The notes under the pieces were generated by a model. That model worked only from the letters and a program-made list of their open reading frames with translations. It was not told the DNA's origin and searched no databases. A stretch of DNA of 64,000 nucleotides from Streptomyces africanus (GTDB taxonomy: Bacteria; Actinomycetota; Actinomycetes; Streptomycetales; Streptomycetaceae): the NCBI RefSeq assembly GCF_002150735.1, contig NZ_MUKA01000058.1, forward strand, positions 1 through 64,000, in the 5' to 3' direction. Below are positions 17,004 to 26,836 of this stretch, in pieces. Positions within the stretch are counted from its first letter, which is position 1; every line of letters begins with the position of its first letter. The translations under genes and the position numbers were made by a program.

Positions 17004-17369
17004 TCAAGCGACGAGACGGCCCGGAGGGGAGACCTCGGGCGGCTGCGGCGCGGCAACGTTCGGCCGGGTCACGAACCAGGCGATGAGCAGCATGACGGCG
17101 CCGACGACCTTGGCCTGCGTCTCGGAGTCCCACTCGAACGCGAAGTAGCTCGTGAGCGACACTCCCGCGACCACGAGGCCGTTCAGTGCCGCGATGATGC
17201 CGTCGCCGACCTGGACGGCGACGATGACGCCGAGCACGGCCGCGACGATGGCCGTGACGATGGACTGGAGCTGCGGGTCGAACCCGAGGCCGAACGCGCT
17301 GAGGAGCTGCCACAGCGCTCCGACGGCTGCCAGCCACGCGGCCGGCTCCCTGCCGAACACCTTGCCCAT
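17004..17369 (-). CDS. Holin-like membrane protein
   Basis: A 121-residue protein with about three hydrophobic segments (WLAAVGALWQLLSAFGLGF; IVTAIVAAVLGVIVAVQV; VVGAVMLLIAWFVTRP) and a proline-rich charged tail. Size, topology and position near the endolysin and large terminase support a holin. GGAGG precedes the ATG at 17369 by six bases. It has its own class-2 promoter. A holin and the neighbouring membrane gene may act together. Confidence 0.65.
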   Translation of the reverse strand: MGKVFGREPAAWLAAVGALWQLLSAFGLGFDPQLQSIVTAIVAAVLGVIVAVQVGDGIIAALNGLVVAGVSLTSYFAFEWDSETQAKVVGAVMLLIAWFVTRPNVAAPQPPEVSPPGRLVA

Positions 17370-17399
17370 GATTGCCTCCTTGGGGATCAATCCCGGGGC

Positions 17400-17428
17400 A
17401 GAGTAGGGCAGATCCTCTGATTCACCGA
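17400..17428 (-). promoter_or_regulatory. Class-2 promoter for holin-like gene
   Basis: Minus strand: TCGGTG, 17 bases, TACTCT. It overlaps the 3' end of the upstream gene and resembles the sequence at 17740-17768. Confidence 0.5.
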
Positions 17429-17712
17429 CTCGTCTGGTCAGGGCGGGCCAGCGCGCGGTCCAGCTTGGACTCGATGCGCTCCAGGTCCCGGGCGTCGGCC
17501 TTGAACATGATGTGCTTCGCCCCGAGCAGCAGGATGGCCTGGAACACGAGCTGCAACCATTCCGACTGCCAGTTCTCGAACGTGGCCGACCAGAACTCCG
17601 ACCACCCCTCTTGGTCGATCTTCGGCTGCATGGCGACGAGCTGTCCGGCCCACGAGCCGGCGAACAGCAGGACGAGGATGTAGACCGCGCCCCAGCGGCG
17701 GAGATGCTGCAC
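17422..17712 (-). CDS. Small membrane protein, DUF6766-like, lysis region
   Basis: A 96-residue protein with an N-terminal membrane segment (GAVYILVLLFAGSWAGQLV), a Trp-rich amphipathic middle (WSEFWSATFENWQSEWLQ), a second hydrophobic helix and a charged helical tail. The opening resembles DUF6766. GTG start with GGGAGGG five bases upstream. Located between the terminase and holin-like genes, it may be a second holin or antiholin. Confidence 0.55.
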   Translation of the reverse strand: MQHLRRWGAVYILVLLFAGSWAGQLVAMQPKIDQEGWSEFWSATFENWQSEWLQLVFQAILLLGAKHIMFKADARDLERIESKLDRALARPDQTSR

Positions 17713-17739
17713 GGCGTCCCTCCCGAGATAGGTCCGGGC

Positions 17740-17768
17740 AGGGTAGGGCAGGCCGCCGGATTCGCCGA
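17740..17768 (-). promoter_or_regulatory. Class-2 promoter for gene 17422
   Basis: Minus strand: TCGGCG, 17 bases, TACCCT, lying at the 3' boundary of the large terminase gene. Confidence 0.5.
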
Positions 17769-17769
17769 C

Positions 17770-19149
17770 TCATCCGATCGTGCGCGCCGCCGATGCCAGG
17801 CCCTTGGACGAGGTCGTGCCGGTCACCGTCGGCTTCACGATCCGCTGGTGCCAGGCCGGCCACACCATCGCGTCCAGCCGGTCAGGACTCCAGTCCAGCT
17901 CGTCGTACCAGGTGCACATCTGGTCCTCCAGCTCCGCGAACTCCCCGACCATGTGCCAACGGCCTTGCTCAGACAACGCGCTGACCGGCTCCGCGCGGAC
18001 CTTCTTCCCCCGCGTCGCGCGCACGACCTTGATGGGGATGTTGACGCCCATGGCGTCGGCGGCGGCGCGGATCGTGTTGACGGCCATGTCCCCACCGAAG
18101 TTCACCTCACAGCAGATGTCGTCCGCCTCGTAGTCGACGGCCGCCTGCACGGCCCGGCGGCCCCAGCCGTCCGGGGAGAGGTGGCACGTGCGGTCGGCGA
18201 GGACGTAGCCGTGGGCGAGCATCGCCGGACGCTCCCGGCCGTTCACCACGCGCAGGTGCTCCTGCATCGCCTTGCCCACCACCACGATTCCCTGCTCGCC
18301 CCGACCGCCCGAGGGGTCCACGCCGACGGACGTGCGCATGAGGGGCGGCAGGTCGCTCGGGCGCAGCCGGTGCTCGTCGATCATCGGCCGGGTCCACAAC
18401 GCGTTCTCGTCGGCGTCGATGATCTCGGCGTGGAGTTCCTGGCGGCCGATCTGCGTGCCCGCGTAGGCGTCCTCCAGCGCGTTGCGGATGTCCTCCGGTA
18501 GGTGCGGGTTGTCGTACATGGACGCCCGGGTGCGCACCACGTTGGCTATCTCGCCGGCCGCGAGTTTCTTGATCAGGGTCCGGGGCTTCGGGGTGGTGGA
18601 GGCTATCCAGTGCGGACGCGGCCCGGTGCGAAGACCGAACCGCATCTGGTCCCAGGTCTGGTCGAGGTAACGCCAGGCGGCCAATTCCTCCAGCCACGAG
18701 AGGCAGCGGTTACCGCCGGAGCGCAAACGCTCGACGTCCTCGGGGCTGTGCGCGCCGAAGATCTTCGCCTCGGAGCCGTTCGGCCACCGGATGACCGTGC
18801 CGCCCTGGACGGTGCGCATCACGGCCTCGGGGCTGTGCACCCGAAGGCCCGACGGTCCGGCGTAGCAGGACGTCGCCGCGTCGCCGAGGGTCGGCGCGAT
18901 GATGCCTATCCAGTGCGGGATCGGGCCGGGCAGGCACGGCGGGCCCATGACGTGCTCGTGGACGTACCGCGCGCAGGCGTCCGTCTTCCCCGCACCACGG
19001 CCGGCGAGGAGCAGCCAGCCGTACCAGTCGCCATCTGGCGGGACCTGGTGGGGCAGCGGAGTCCAGCGCGGCTCGGTCACCAACCGCGCGTGCATCAGCA
19101 GCTTCTCGGCCGCCGCGCGGCTCAGCATCCGATCCACCATGAGGGTCAT
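17770..19149 (-). CDS. terL: Terminase large subunit
   Basis: A 459-residue packaging motor and nuclease. The Walker A is LLLAGRGAGKTDA (~residue 45), and the acidic CLSWLEELAAW (~145) is the Walker B/catalytic Glu region. The nuclease domain starts with VGVDPSGGRGEQG (~270), with a second acidic site near EVNFGGD (~340) and LDAMVWP near the C terminus. The ATG at 19149 is used; a second in-frame ATG follows nine bases later and there is no strong ribosome-binding site. A longer frame crossing the lysin gene is rejected. Confidence 0.88.
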   Translation of the reverse strand: MTLMVDRMLSRAAAEKLLMHARLVTEPRWTPLPHQVPPDGDWYGWLLLAGRGAGKTDACARYVHEHVMGPPCLPGPIPHWIGIIAPTLGDAATSCYAGPSGLRVHSPEAVMRTVQGGTVIRWPNGSEAKIFGAHSPEDVERLRSGGNRCLSWLEELAAWRYLDQTWDQMRFGLRTGPRPHWIASTTPKPRTLIKKLAAGEIANVVRTRASMYDNPHLPEDIRNALEDAYAGTQIGRQELHAEIIDADENALWTRPMIDEHRLRPSDLPPLMRTSVGVDPSGGRGEQGIVVVGKAMQEHLRVVNGRERPAMLAHGYVLADRTCHLSPDGWGRRAVQAAVDYEADDICCEVNFGGDMAVNTIRAAADAMGVNIPIKVVRATRGKKVRAEPVSALSEQGRWHMVGEFAELEDQMCTWYDELDWSPDRLDAMVWPAWHQRIVKPTVTGTTSSKGLASAARTIG

Positions 19150-19298
19150 TGTCGGCTGCGCGGCGGCGCGCGGTTCCCGGAGCACGACGGAGCCCGTGCC
19201 TGCTGCTGGGCGGCACGGGCTCCGCGCGGCGGGCTGCGGGGTAAGGCGGTCCCCGCTCCGGTCCTTGAGGCCTGCCCGCGAGGCAGCCTGTGGGGCGT

Positions 19299-20408
<1,110 letters not shown>

Positions 20409-21224
20409 TCAGGTCGTCGCGGCTTCGGGCAGCAGTCCGAGGGCGCGGGCCTTGCGCAGAGCCTCGGGCAGCCGCGTCCCCTTGTCCATCCACGCCACGT
20501 CCAGCCGCCGGTATGCCTCGGACAACCTGGACGCGCACGAGCCCGGGGGCATCTCCAGCCTGGTCGCGGTCTGCGACAAAGACGCGCCCTTCTCCAGCTC
20601 CAGCAGGATGCTGACCTGCGTGTCAGACAGATGAACCGGGGACTGCGCGCTGCTCGGCCGGGGCGGAGGCTGGTTCCTCAGCAAGCCGCGCATCCGGGCC
20701 TCGCGTAGGGCCACCTCGCGGCGGACCGGCGGCGGGAGCTGTGCGACGCCGAGCGCGGCGTACGCCTCAGCAGTGAGGGACTTCACGGTCCGGTGGCTGA
20801 CGCCCCACGCCTTGCACACCTGCTCCTGCGTGCGCCCCGCGTCGAACGCGCGCAGGAGCCTCACGTGGGGTTCGGCGAGCTGGACCGGCCGGCGCGTGGC
20901 GGCCTCGGCGTCCATGCGTTCCCGGTTGCCTCGCTTGCAGGCGGCGCAGATGGGTTCGTCCCGCTTGAGGTGGCGGCGGTAGGCCGCCAGCAGACCGCAG
21001 TCCTCGTACGGGCCTATGTGCCCGGCCAGCAGGCCGTTGCGGACGGCCTGCGCGGCGGTGGCCACGCCCATGACCGCGTAGATGCGGGCGCAGGTCTTCC
21101 GTACGACGCCCGGGGCCCCATCGGTCTTGCGGGCGATGTCCGCGCAGGTGTGGCCGGTGGACAGCAGCCACAGGATGTGACGTTGACGCTCGGTCAGGAC
21201 GATGGGCTGCGGTGCGGTGTCCAC
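20409..21224 (-). CDS. Triple LuxR-type HTH regulator
   Basis: A 271-residue protein with three GerE/LuxR-like helix-turn-helix units: VLTERQRHILWLLSTGHT near residue 10, VQLAEPHVRLLRAFDAGRT near 110 and VHLSDTQVSILLELEKGAS near 200. A CxxC pair (CAACKRGNRERM) lies between units one and two. GTG at 21224 with AAGGAG eight bases upstream. Its promoter region carries two tandem copies of the phage-wide palindrome, so it is probably under the same control. A late-gene activator is a reasonable inference, because it heads the lysis/terminase region. Confidence 0.65.
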   Translation of the reverse strand: MDTAPQPIVLTERQRHILWLLSTGHTCADIARKTDGAPGVVRKTCARIYAVMGVATAAQAVRNGLLAGHIGPYEDCGLLAAYRRHLKRDEPICAACKRGNRERMDAEAATRRPVQLAEPHVRLLRAFDAGRTQEQVCKAWGVSHRTVKSLTAEAYAALGVAQLPPPVRREVALREARMRGLLRNQPPPRPSSAQSPVHLSDTQVSILLELEKGASLSQTATRLEMPPGSCASRLSEAYRRLDVAWMDKGTRLPEALRKARALGLLPEAATT

Positions 21225-21252
21225 CTCGGCCGCTCCTTCCGTAGATTGGGGT

Positions 21253-21285
21253 GGGCCCCGGGTCACGTCCACTGACCCGGGGCCC
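21253..21285. terminator. Strong GC hairpin in leader of triple-HTH gene
   Basis: A 13-bp perfect stem (GGGCCCCGGGTCA / TGACCCGGGGCCC). It lies between the operator-bearing promoter and the regulator start, so in the minus direction it could act as an attenuator. Confidence 0.55.
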
Positions 21286-21337
21286 TTGTCGACCGGCGAC
21301 GTCCCGGGCAGAATCACCGGGCCTGCCAGGACACTTT

Positions 21338-21351
21338 CATTTAGTTAAATC
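21338..21351 (-). promoter_or_regulatory. Operator copy (CATTTAGTTAAATC)
   Basis: One mismatch from the palindromic consensus GATTTANNTAAATC; the first of two tandem copies upstream of the triple-HTH gene. Confidence 0.5.
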
Positions 21352-21361
21352 CCCGATTGAT

Positions 21362-21375
21362 GGTTTTGCTAAACC
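21362..21375 (-). promoter_or_regulatory. Operator copy (GGTTTTGCTAAACC)
   Basis: The second tandem copy; extended arms ATGGTTT / AAACCAT make it a near-perfect palindrome. Centre-to-centre distance to the first copy is about 24 bp. Confidence 0.45.
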
Positions 21376-21384
21376 ATCTGGGCC

Positions 21385-22467
21385 TCACAGCTCCAGCCAA
21401 AGCGGGTTGTCCAGCGACCAGCGCACGGTGGTCTCGATGGACTTCTCCAGCGGCACAGGCGGCTCCCACCCGAGGCGGGCCATGCGGGAGCCGTCCAGGG
21501 CGTAGCGCAGGTCGTGGCCGGGGCGTGAGGCGTGGAAGGCGATGGGCTCGATGAGGTCGTCCACCACGGCGGAGTCCAGACCCATAGCCTCCCCCACCAG
21601 GTGCACCAGCTCTACGTTGTTCACCTCGCGCTCGCCGACGATGTTGTACCGCTCCGGCCGGGTGAAGGCGCCGTCTCGGTACTGCGCCGGGCCCATGGCG
21701 ATGCGTATGGTCTCGCCGCCGAGGGTGGTCACCTCGGGCTCGTCCTCGGTGTACCGCCGCGTCAGGAACAGCCAGGCGTCAGCCAGATTCCGTGCGTGCA
21801 GGTAGAAGCGGGAGCCGGGGGTGCCGTCGGGCGCGGTGTGTACCAGGAGCGGACGACCTGCGCGCAGACACTTGATGATCTTCGGCAGGAACTTCTCGCC
21901 GTCCTGCATCTCGCCGATGATGTTCATGGTGTTGGTCAGGACGACCGGCACGCCGTAGGTCCGCCAGTAGCTGATCGCTATGACCTCCTGCGCGGCCTTG
22001 CTCGCCGAGTACGGGTTGGACGGCACGGCCGGCTCCCACTCCGCGTGCCGGTGGTCCCCGTAGGCCGGGCCGTAGACCTCGTCCGTGGACATCTGGAGGA
22101 ACAACCGGGGCTTGATGGCCCGCGCGACCTCCAGGATGTTGAGCATCAGCGAGGTGTTGTTCTGCACGAACGTCACCGGGTGAGCGATGGAGCGGTCCAC
22201 GTGGCTCTCGCTCGCGACATTCATGATGACGTCGCAGTCCTCGAACTGGTGCAGCGTCAGCGGGTCGGCCGGGGCTCGCATGTCCCAGTGCACGACGTCC
22301 ACCCGATCCGTCCACCGCAGATCGCATACCGCCGAGGCGATCCGGGCTGGCAGGCCCTTGTGGTGGAAGCTGACCGGACAGGTGATGTCCCAGTCGGTGT
22401 TCGTCAGCAGGTGGCGCAAGAGGTGGCTGCCGACGAAGCCCGACGCACCGGTGAGCAGAACGCGCAT
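21385..22467 (-). CDS. NAD-dependent nucleotide-sugar epimerase/dehydratase
   Basis: A 360-residue extended SDR enzyme, closest in pattern to dTDP-glucose 4,6-dehydratase/UDP-sugar epimerases. Nucleotide-binding LLTGASGFVGSHL is at the start, the catalytic MSTDEVYG region near 115, and YSASKAAQE supplies the Tyr-Lys pair near 150. The ATG at 22467 follows the recurrent leader and a class-2 promoter. It is encoded beside the terminase and base-modification genes. It could supply a modified sugar for DNA-base or virion glycosylation; a second epimerase and two glycosyltransferases are elsewhere in the window. Confidence 0.82.
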   Translation of the reverse strand: MRVLLTGASGFVGSHLLRHLLTNTDWDITCPVSFHHKGLPARIASAVCDLRWTDRVDVVHWDMRAPADPLTLHQFEDCDVIMNVASESHVDRSIAHPVTFVQNNTSLMLNILEVARAIKPRLFLQMSTDEVYGPAYGDHRHAEWEPAVPSNPYSASKAAQEVIAISYWRTYGVPVVLTNTMNIIGEMQDGEKFLPKIIKCLRAGRPLLVHTAPDGTPGSRFYLHARNLADAWLFLTRRYTEDEPEVTTLGGETIRIAMGPAQYRDGAFTRPERYNIVGEREVNNVELVHLVGEAMGLDSAVVDDLIEPIAFHASRPGHDLRYALDGSRMARLGWEPPVPLEKSIETTVRWSLDNPLWLEL

Positions 22468-22502
22468 GGCCCCTCGTCTCCTTGGTCCCTGATCGTGGCC
22501 GG

Positions 22503-22531
22503 ATGGTAGCCAGGGACCGGAGAATCGCCGA
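22503..22531 (-). promoter_or_regulatory. Class-2 promoter for epimerase
   Basis: Minus strand: TCGGCG, 17 bases, TACCAT. The best match to the class. Confidence 0.55.
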
Positions 22532-22640
22532 ACAGCCCAGGAAACGCAGGAACCGCCCGGTGCGGCGCCGGGCGGTTCCAGAGCTGAGGCGGTGCTCATG
22601 AGCCCGCCGTCCCGAGTGTCGTACCCAGACGGCCCGCCGC

Positions 22641-22895
22641 TTACTCGCTGGACATCTGGTCACGCACCGTCGCGTCGTAGGTGCGCTCGACGTAGAGCAC
22701 CTCCTGCTCGGTGCCGTTCGCGTAGTCGGCGCGCAGCGTCGCCAGGGCCGTCTCCAGGTACGGCTGGAACTCCTCGAACGCCGTCCGCCGGTCACCGCTG
22801 TTCGTCGTGACCGTGATCTGAACCGGCAGATTGTTGCTGGTCGCGAGCGTGTAGGTGATCCGCGTGGTCTCGAACCCGTCAGTGGGAAGGGGCAC
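22641..22895 (-). CDS. Small hypothetical protein
   Basis: An 84-residue soluble protein (PLPTDGFETTRITYTLATSNNLPVQITV...), probably two beta strands then a helix. GTG at 22895 with GGAGG five bases upstream. It sits directly after the small terminase gene. Function unknown. Confidence 0.55.
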   Translation of the reverse strand: MPLPTDGFETTRITYTLATSNNLPVQITVTTNSGDRRTAFEEFQPYLETALATLRADYANGTEQEVLYVERTYDATVRDQMSSE

Positions 22896-22960
22896 GTCTG
22901 CCTCCTGTGTCGTGGGTGAGTCCCGGATGATGCCACCGAACGCCACGCGCACCTACCAGC

Positions 22961-23593
22961 TCACTCCGGCTCCTCTGCCTCTCCGACGACCTCGCCCTCC
23001 AGGACGCGCAGGTGCGCGCCGGCGGCCTCCAGCATCCGCTGCCGCTGCGCGGGCTCCAGCTCAACCGCGTTGGCGCCGGCCAGGATCGCCTCCACGACCA
23101 CGGTCGTCTCTTCGTCGACCCGGCGGTCCAGGGCGATGGTCAGCTTCTCCGAGGCGTCCGTGCCGTCGATCTTCGCCTGGCGTTCCTCGATGCGCATCAG
23201 CCGGTCGATGGCCGCGAGGACGGGCCCGCTGTCCCGCAGCGGATTGCCCTCCTCATCGCGGACGATTTGGCCCGCGTGCAGCACGTAGTGCGGCCGGGCG
23301 AGCACCGCGTGGACCTGGCGGCGCAGCCCGTCCAGCCGCATCCGCGCGGCCTCACGGTATTCCTCCAGCCCCATGCCGAGTTCCTTGTTGGCCTGCTTCA
23401 GCGCGCGGGAGACGTCCACGCACGCGGCGGCGGCCGACGGGTTGCCCTCGGAGTCCAGGTAGTGCGGGGCCATCTGCTCAGCGACCTGCTGCCAGCTCAG
23501 GCCCCGGTTCTTCAGTTCGATGGCCTTCGCGCGCCGCTGCGCCACCATCGCCCGGTGGCTCGGCTGCTGGTTGGGTGGATCACCCTTCGCCAT
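22961..23593 (-). CDS. terS: Probable terminase small subunit
   Basis: A 210-residue protein with an N-terminal helix-turn-helix (KAIELKNRGLSWQQVAEQM), a long central helical region and a C-terminal helix rich in Glu (EAAGAHLRVLEGEVVGEAEEPE), the organisation of phage small terminases that recognise DNA and recruit the motor. It is separated from the large subunit by 3.8 kb holding an epimerase, regulator and lysin. It directly follows the base-modification operon, consistent with the same transcript. The small-terminase call is an inference from fold pattern and context. Confidence 0.6.
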   Translation of the reverse strand: MAKGDPPNQQPSHRAMVAQRRAKAIELKNRGLSWQQVAEQMAPHYLDSEGNPSAAAACVDVSRALKQANKELGMGLEEYREAARMRLDGLRRQVHAVLARPHYVLHAGQIVRDEEGNPLRDSGPVLAAIDRLMRIEERQAKIDGTDASEKLTIALDRRVDEETTVVVEAILAGANAVELEPAQRQRMLEAAGAHLRVLEGEVVGEAEEPE

Positions 23594-23614
23594 AGTCCTT
23601 AGCCTCCCTAACGG

Positions 23615-24517
23615 TTAACGCGGTTCACGCAGGACGCCCTTGGTGCGCTCGCGGTACTCCCGGGCCCGGCTGATCTCCTCGGCCTCGCTGCCGCACTTAG
23701 TCATCGCGGTGCGCATGTAACTGACGACCGAGATCCGCTCGGCTCCGCAGGTCTCGCAGTACGCCGTGCGCTTCTCCCCGCAGGCACAGACGAGGGCCGT
23801 GTTGCCGTGCCACTGGTGAGCGTCCATCAGGATCAGGTCACCGTCCTGGAGATCGACCGCGACGCGGAACTCCGGGAAGACGAACCGGCCGCCGGTGTAC
23901 TCGCCCCGTCGCAGACAGAAGATCGTACTGAACCCCTTGTCCAGGTCACCCTTGTCCGTGTGGACGCCGGTCGGGTACGTGTTGTTGACAGTGATCGTCG
24001 TGAACGGGGTGTGTGGGACGACCCAGTCCGGATGCGTCTGCTCGATCTCCTCCATCTGCGCCGCGTACCGCTCGGGCACGTGCGTGCGCATGTTGTCCGC
24101 GACGGCTTGGAGCGCCGGGCGCAGCGCCTCCCACCTGGGGAGGTTCCGACCGGTCCACGCCGTCAACCGGCAGAACTTGAACGTGCCGTTCGGGTCGAAC
24201 GAGCCGAGGATGGATGAGCTGACGTACTTGAAGTACTGGCGTTTCTGTTCCCCCGGCCGGACGGCCTGTGAGCCCGAGGCCGGGCCCCGGTTGTGGGTTT
24301 TGTCGCCGCGCAGCGAATGCAGGATCTCGTACTGCTCCTCGGTCACGACGTCGCGCATCGCGCCGGGCAGGTAGACGCACAGCGGCTGCCCGTTGGGCAT
24401 GAACACCCGGGACGGGCCGGTCAGCAGCACGTTGTAGGCGTCGTCGCCGATGACCTTGCCGATCTTCTCGTCCAACTCCTGCTTGCTGATGCGCGAGCGC
24501 AGGCGAATGGAGATCAC
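23615..24517 (-). CDS. TET/JBP-family DNA base dioxygenase
   Basis: A 300-residue 2-oxoglutarate/Fe(II) dioxygenase of the phage TET/JBP type, which hydroxylates methyl groups of thymine or 5-methylcytosine in DNA. The metal ligands are visible as GVHTDKGD (His and Asp, ~187/189) and QWHGNT (His, ~236); the co-substrate Arg is likely in RISVVSYMR (~262). Preceding TITVNNTYPTG and following GRFVFPEF fit the family. A Cys cluster (CAC...CETC) sits near the C terminus. GTG at 24517 overlaps the kinase stop (GTGA), so the two are co-translated. No cytosine methyltransferase is seen nearby, which favours thymine as substrate. Confidence 0.83.
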   Translation of the reverse strand: MISIRLRSRISKQELDEKIGKVIGDDAYNVLLTGPSRVFMPNGQPLCVYLPGAMRDVVTEEQYEILHSLRGDKTHNRGPASGSQAVRPGEQKRQYFKYVSSSILGSFDPNGTFKFCRLTAWTGRNLPRWEALRPALQAVADNMRTHVPERYAAQMEEIEQTHPDWVVPHTPFTTITVNNTYPTGVHTDKGDLDKGFSTIFCLRRGEYTGGRFVFPEFRVAVDLQDGDLILMDAHQWHGNTALVCACGEKRTAYCETCGAERISVVSYMRTAMTKCGSEAEEISRAREYRERTKGVLREPR

Positions 24518-25089
24518 CAGGTCACCTCCAGGGCAACGGGCGGGAAGACGTCGCGCACCTCGGCCACCATCTCCGCCAGGCTGTACTGCTCCACATCGAT
24601 GCACCGCAGCCTGACGCCCGGGGCGCCGGCGGCCCACTCCGATATGCGCTGAGCCCGGGTGGCCGCGCCCTTGCGCCAGGACGGGTTCTGCTTCGCGCCG
24701 CGCTCGCGCCACCGTGCGTCCAGTAGCGCCGGCGAGGCCATCAGCTCCACCACCGTCACCGCGACGCCCTGTCCGGCGAGGCCTCCGAGGAAGGGCCGCG
24801 TGGCCAGGCGAGCGCCCTCACCGAGGGCGAAGTGGACGTAGGCAGCCGACAGGAACTGAAGTGCCCGGGGCCCTATGTCCATGGCCAGGGCGTCGGTGCC
24901 GGGGAAGTCCTCGCGGGGCACTCCGAGTTCCAGGCCGACGGTGCGGCCGGTCGCCGGGTGGTTCAGCCGCGTGTGAGGGACGGCGTGGTGACGGCTCACC
25001 TCAAGGTCCCAGCCGGTGCGCAACTCCCGCGCCAGCGTGGACTTGCCCACCCCGGGCGGGCCGACGATGTAGAGCAGCTCGCTGATCAC
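24514..25089 (-). CDS. P-loop nucleotide/base kinase of modification operon
   Basis: A 191-residue P-loop kinase with Walker A IVGPPGVGKSTLARE at residues ~7-20 and a lid-like ALLDARWRERGAK near 130. In thymidine hypermodification pathways a small P-loop kinase phosphorylates 5-hydroxymethyluracil in DNA so that the group can be displaced. The same role is inferred here from its place between the FAD enzyme and the dioxygenase. GTG at 25089 overlaps the upstream stop (GTGA). It could alternatively be a free-nucleotide kinase. Confidence 0.72.
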   Translation of the reverse strand: MISELLYIVGPPGVGKSTLARELRTGWDLEVSRHHAVPHTRLNHPATGRTVGLELGVPREDFPGTDALAMDIGPRALQFLSAAYVHFALGEGARLATRPFLGGLAGQGVAVTVVELMASPALLDARWRERGAKQNPSWRKGAATRAQRISEWAAGAPGVRLRCIDVEQYSLAEMVAEVRDVFPPVALEVTW

Positions 25090-25922
25090 AGACCCTCCCC
25101 GGCCAGACGCGCCGCGAGACGCTGAGCAGCGGCCGGCGCTGTGGAGTACCCGGAGCGCCCGAAGCCCGTCAGGGCCCACACCCTCGGCTCCACCTCGCAC
25201 GCGGCAGGGCCCGCCGGCGGGGTGTACCTCACGCCCTCCCGGTAGACCCAGGGCGCCTCGGGGTCGACCAGCCCCTCGTGGCACATGCGCGAGAGGATGC
25301 GTTCAGCTCGCTGCCGGGCACCGGAGGCGGTCGACGCCTTGGAGGCCCCGACCCGCGTGAACGTCCCGTCCCAAGCCGCCGTGTGGCTGAGCCGGTCGGT
25401 GACGCGCAGCAGAGCGAGCGGCCCTGGCCCGGCGAGGTGTCTGCCGGGCGCCTCCCATACGCCTCCGTAGGTGAGTGCCCGCGATGCGCCGGTCGCGGAC
25501 CGGGCCGTGGAGAGTACTAGGGCGTCCGTCTCGGTCCGGGTGCCGTCGGCGAGTGTGACAGCCACGACGTGGCCCGCCCCCTTCCACGCGGTGACGTGTT
25601 GGGCCACATCCGGGTCGACCAGAGGCCCGAGAGGGTCGACGAGGTAGTGGTCACCCTGCCGGACCGTACGCCCGCGCCGGAGATCCTTGACCTCGGCGGA
25701 GTCGTCGACCAGCCACCCGTGCCTGCCGTACCAGGCCAGAGCCGCCCGCACGTCGGTTCGCTGGTCGCCCGTCCACCAGGCGGTCCGGGTGAAGGCGAAC
25801 GCGCACCGGCTCGCCGCGCTCTGCGAGTACCCGTCGGCCACCGTCACATCGTGCCCGCGTTCACGCAGTGCACGGGCCACGCAGCTTCCGGCGATCCCCG
25901 CGCCGGCCACCATCACTCTCAC
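25086..25922 (-). CDS. FAD-dependent amino-acid oxidase-like enzyme
   Basis: A 278-residue flavoprotein with an N-terminal dinucleotide fold (VMVAGAGIAGSCVARALRERGHDVTVAD) and a C-terminal FAD segment (ALTGFGRSGYSTAPAAAQRLA), similar to the D-amino-acid oxidase superfamily. In phages that hypermodify thymine, an FAD enzyme processes a glycine moiety first attached to the base; that role fits here. GTG start overlaps the stop of the transferase-like gene (GTGA). Substrate identity cannot be read from sequence. Confidence 0.72.
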   Translation of the reverse strand: MRVMVAGAGIAGSCVARALRERGHDVTVADGYSQSAASRCAFAFTRTAWWTGDQRTDVRAALAWYGRHGWLVDDSAEVKDLRRGRTVRQGDHYLVDPLGPLVDPDVAQHVTAWKGAGHVVAVTLADGTRTETDALVLSTARSATGASRALTYGGVWEAPGRHLAGPGPLALLRVTDRLSHTAAWDGTFTRVGASKASTASGARQRAERILSRMCHEGLVDPEAPWVYREGVRYTPPAGPAACEVEPRVWALTGFGRSGYSTAPAAAQRLAARLAGEGL

Positions 25923-26836
25923 TGCGGTGTCCTCTCAGGTATACGGCCGGTGTCCCGGTAGACCTTCCGGCGCCCGGCGTCCACCCCGTTCCACCCGTTC
26001 AGCTCTCCGAGGTAGGCCCTCGGCAGCTCCTGGAGACGGGCGGCATAGGCGGCTCCGGCCAGCTCGCTGGGGACCTGGTCGAGCTGATGCTGCATCTTGT
26101 CGATGTCGTGGCCCGGGTAGTAGCCACCCCGGCTCATCGAGTGGAAGTCGCACAGTGACGTCTCAGCGGTCTCGACGCTGACCGAGGGCACCGCCCCGGC
26201 CATGAGGCTCACCAGGCCGTCGGAGACTCGGTTGAGTTCCCGAACAGCCGCAGGGCCGTTGCCGGACGGCAGGCCGGAGTACAGCAGTCCCAGGCCCTTG
26301 CGAGGGCCGGACGAGTGGGCGTGCCCCATGTCCGGCGCCGCGACGTTCGCCCCGCATACCTGTTGCAGCATCTCGCAGGTCTTGAAGGCGGCCCAGCGGC
26401 CGTTGCCCGGGATGCTCAGGAGCCGGCCGGAGAGCATCGCCCAGTTGTCCCGGGGGCCGCCGCCGTCCAGACCCCGCATGAGCCAGCCGCTCAGGCCTCT
26501 GGGGTCTTCGCGGGCAACTTGCTGGACAGCGGAGAGGTGGCGGTGCAGCGCTCTGCGGGACCAGTGGCCGCGCCGCTCGGTGGCCACCGGCAGATCCATG
26601 ACAGCGTCGGAGGCTCGGGCCGGGTCGGGGACGGCCGCGAAAGCACGCAGTGCGGAGCCGAGGTGGTAGTAGGCGACGTGGCACACGACCAGCCACACCC
26701 GTTGTTCGTCCGTCAGGGACAGGCTGTCGGCCATCTGCCGCAGCACCGGGTACACCGGGTCCATGTCCCGGGTGCTCGTCTGCAACCGGTGGAAGGCGAG
26801 GTAGTCGTCCAGCAGCGCGCTGTTCGGTTCGCTCAC
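25919..26836 (-). CDS. Amino-acid:DNA transferase-like (aGPT-Pplase family)
   Basis: A 305-residue helical protein resembling alpha-glutamyl/putrescinyl-thymine pyrophosphorylases, which replace the pyrophosphate of activated hydroxymethyluracil with an amine. The diagnostic stretch is near residues 135-190: LLSIPGNGRWAAFKTCEML followed by APDMGHAHSSGPRKGL. GTG at 26836 overlaps the ParB-like gene stop. Together with kinase, FAD enzyme and dioxygenase it reconstructs a hypermodification pathway. Recognition is from remembered family motifs. Confidence 0.7.
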   Translation of the reverse strand: MSEPNSALLDDYLAFHRLQTSTRDMDPVYPVLRQMADSLSLTDEQRVWLVVCHVAYYHLGSALRAFAAVPDPARASDAVMDLPVATERRGHWSRRALHRHLSAVQQVAREDPRGLSGWLMRGLDGGGPRDNWAMLSGRLLSIPGNGRWAAFKTCEMLQQVCGANVAAPDMGHAHSSGPRKGLGLLYSGLPSGNGPAAVRELNRVSDGLVSLMAGAVPSVSVETAETSLCDFHSMSRGGYYPGHDIDKMQHQLDQVPSELAGAAYAARLQELPRAYLGELNGWNGVDAGRRKVYRDTGRIPERTPQ

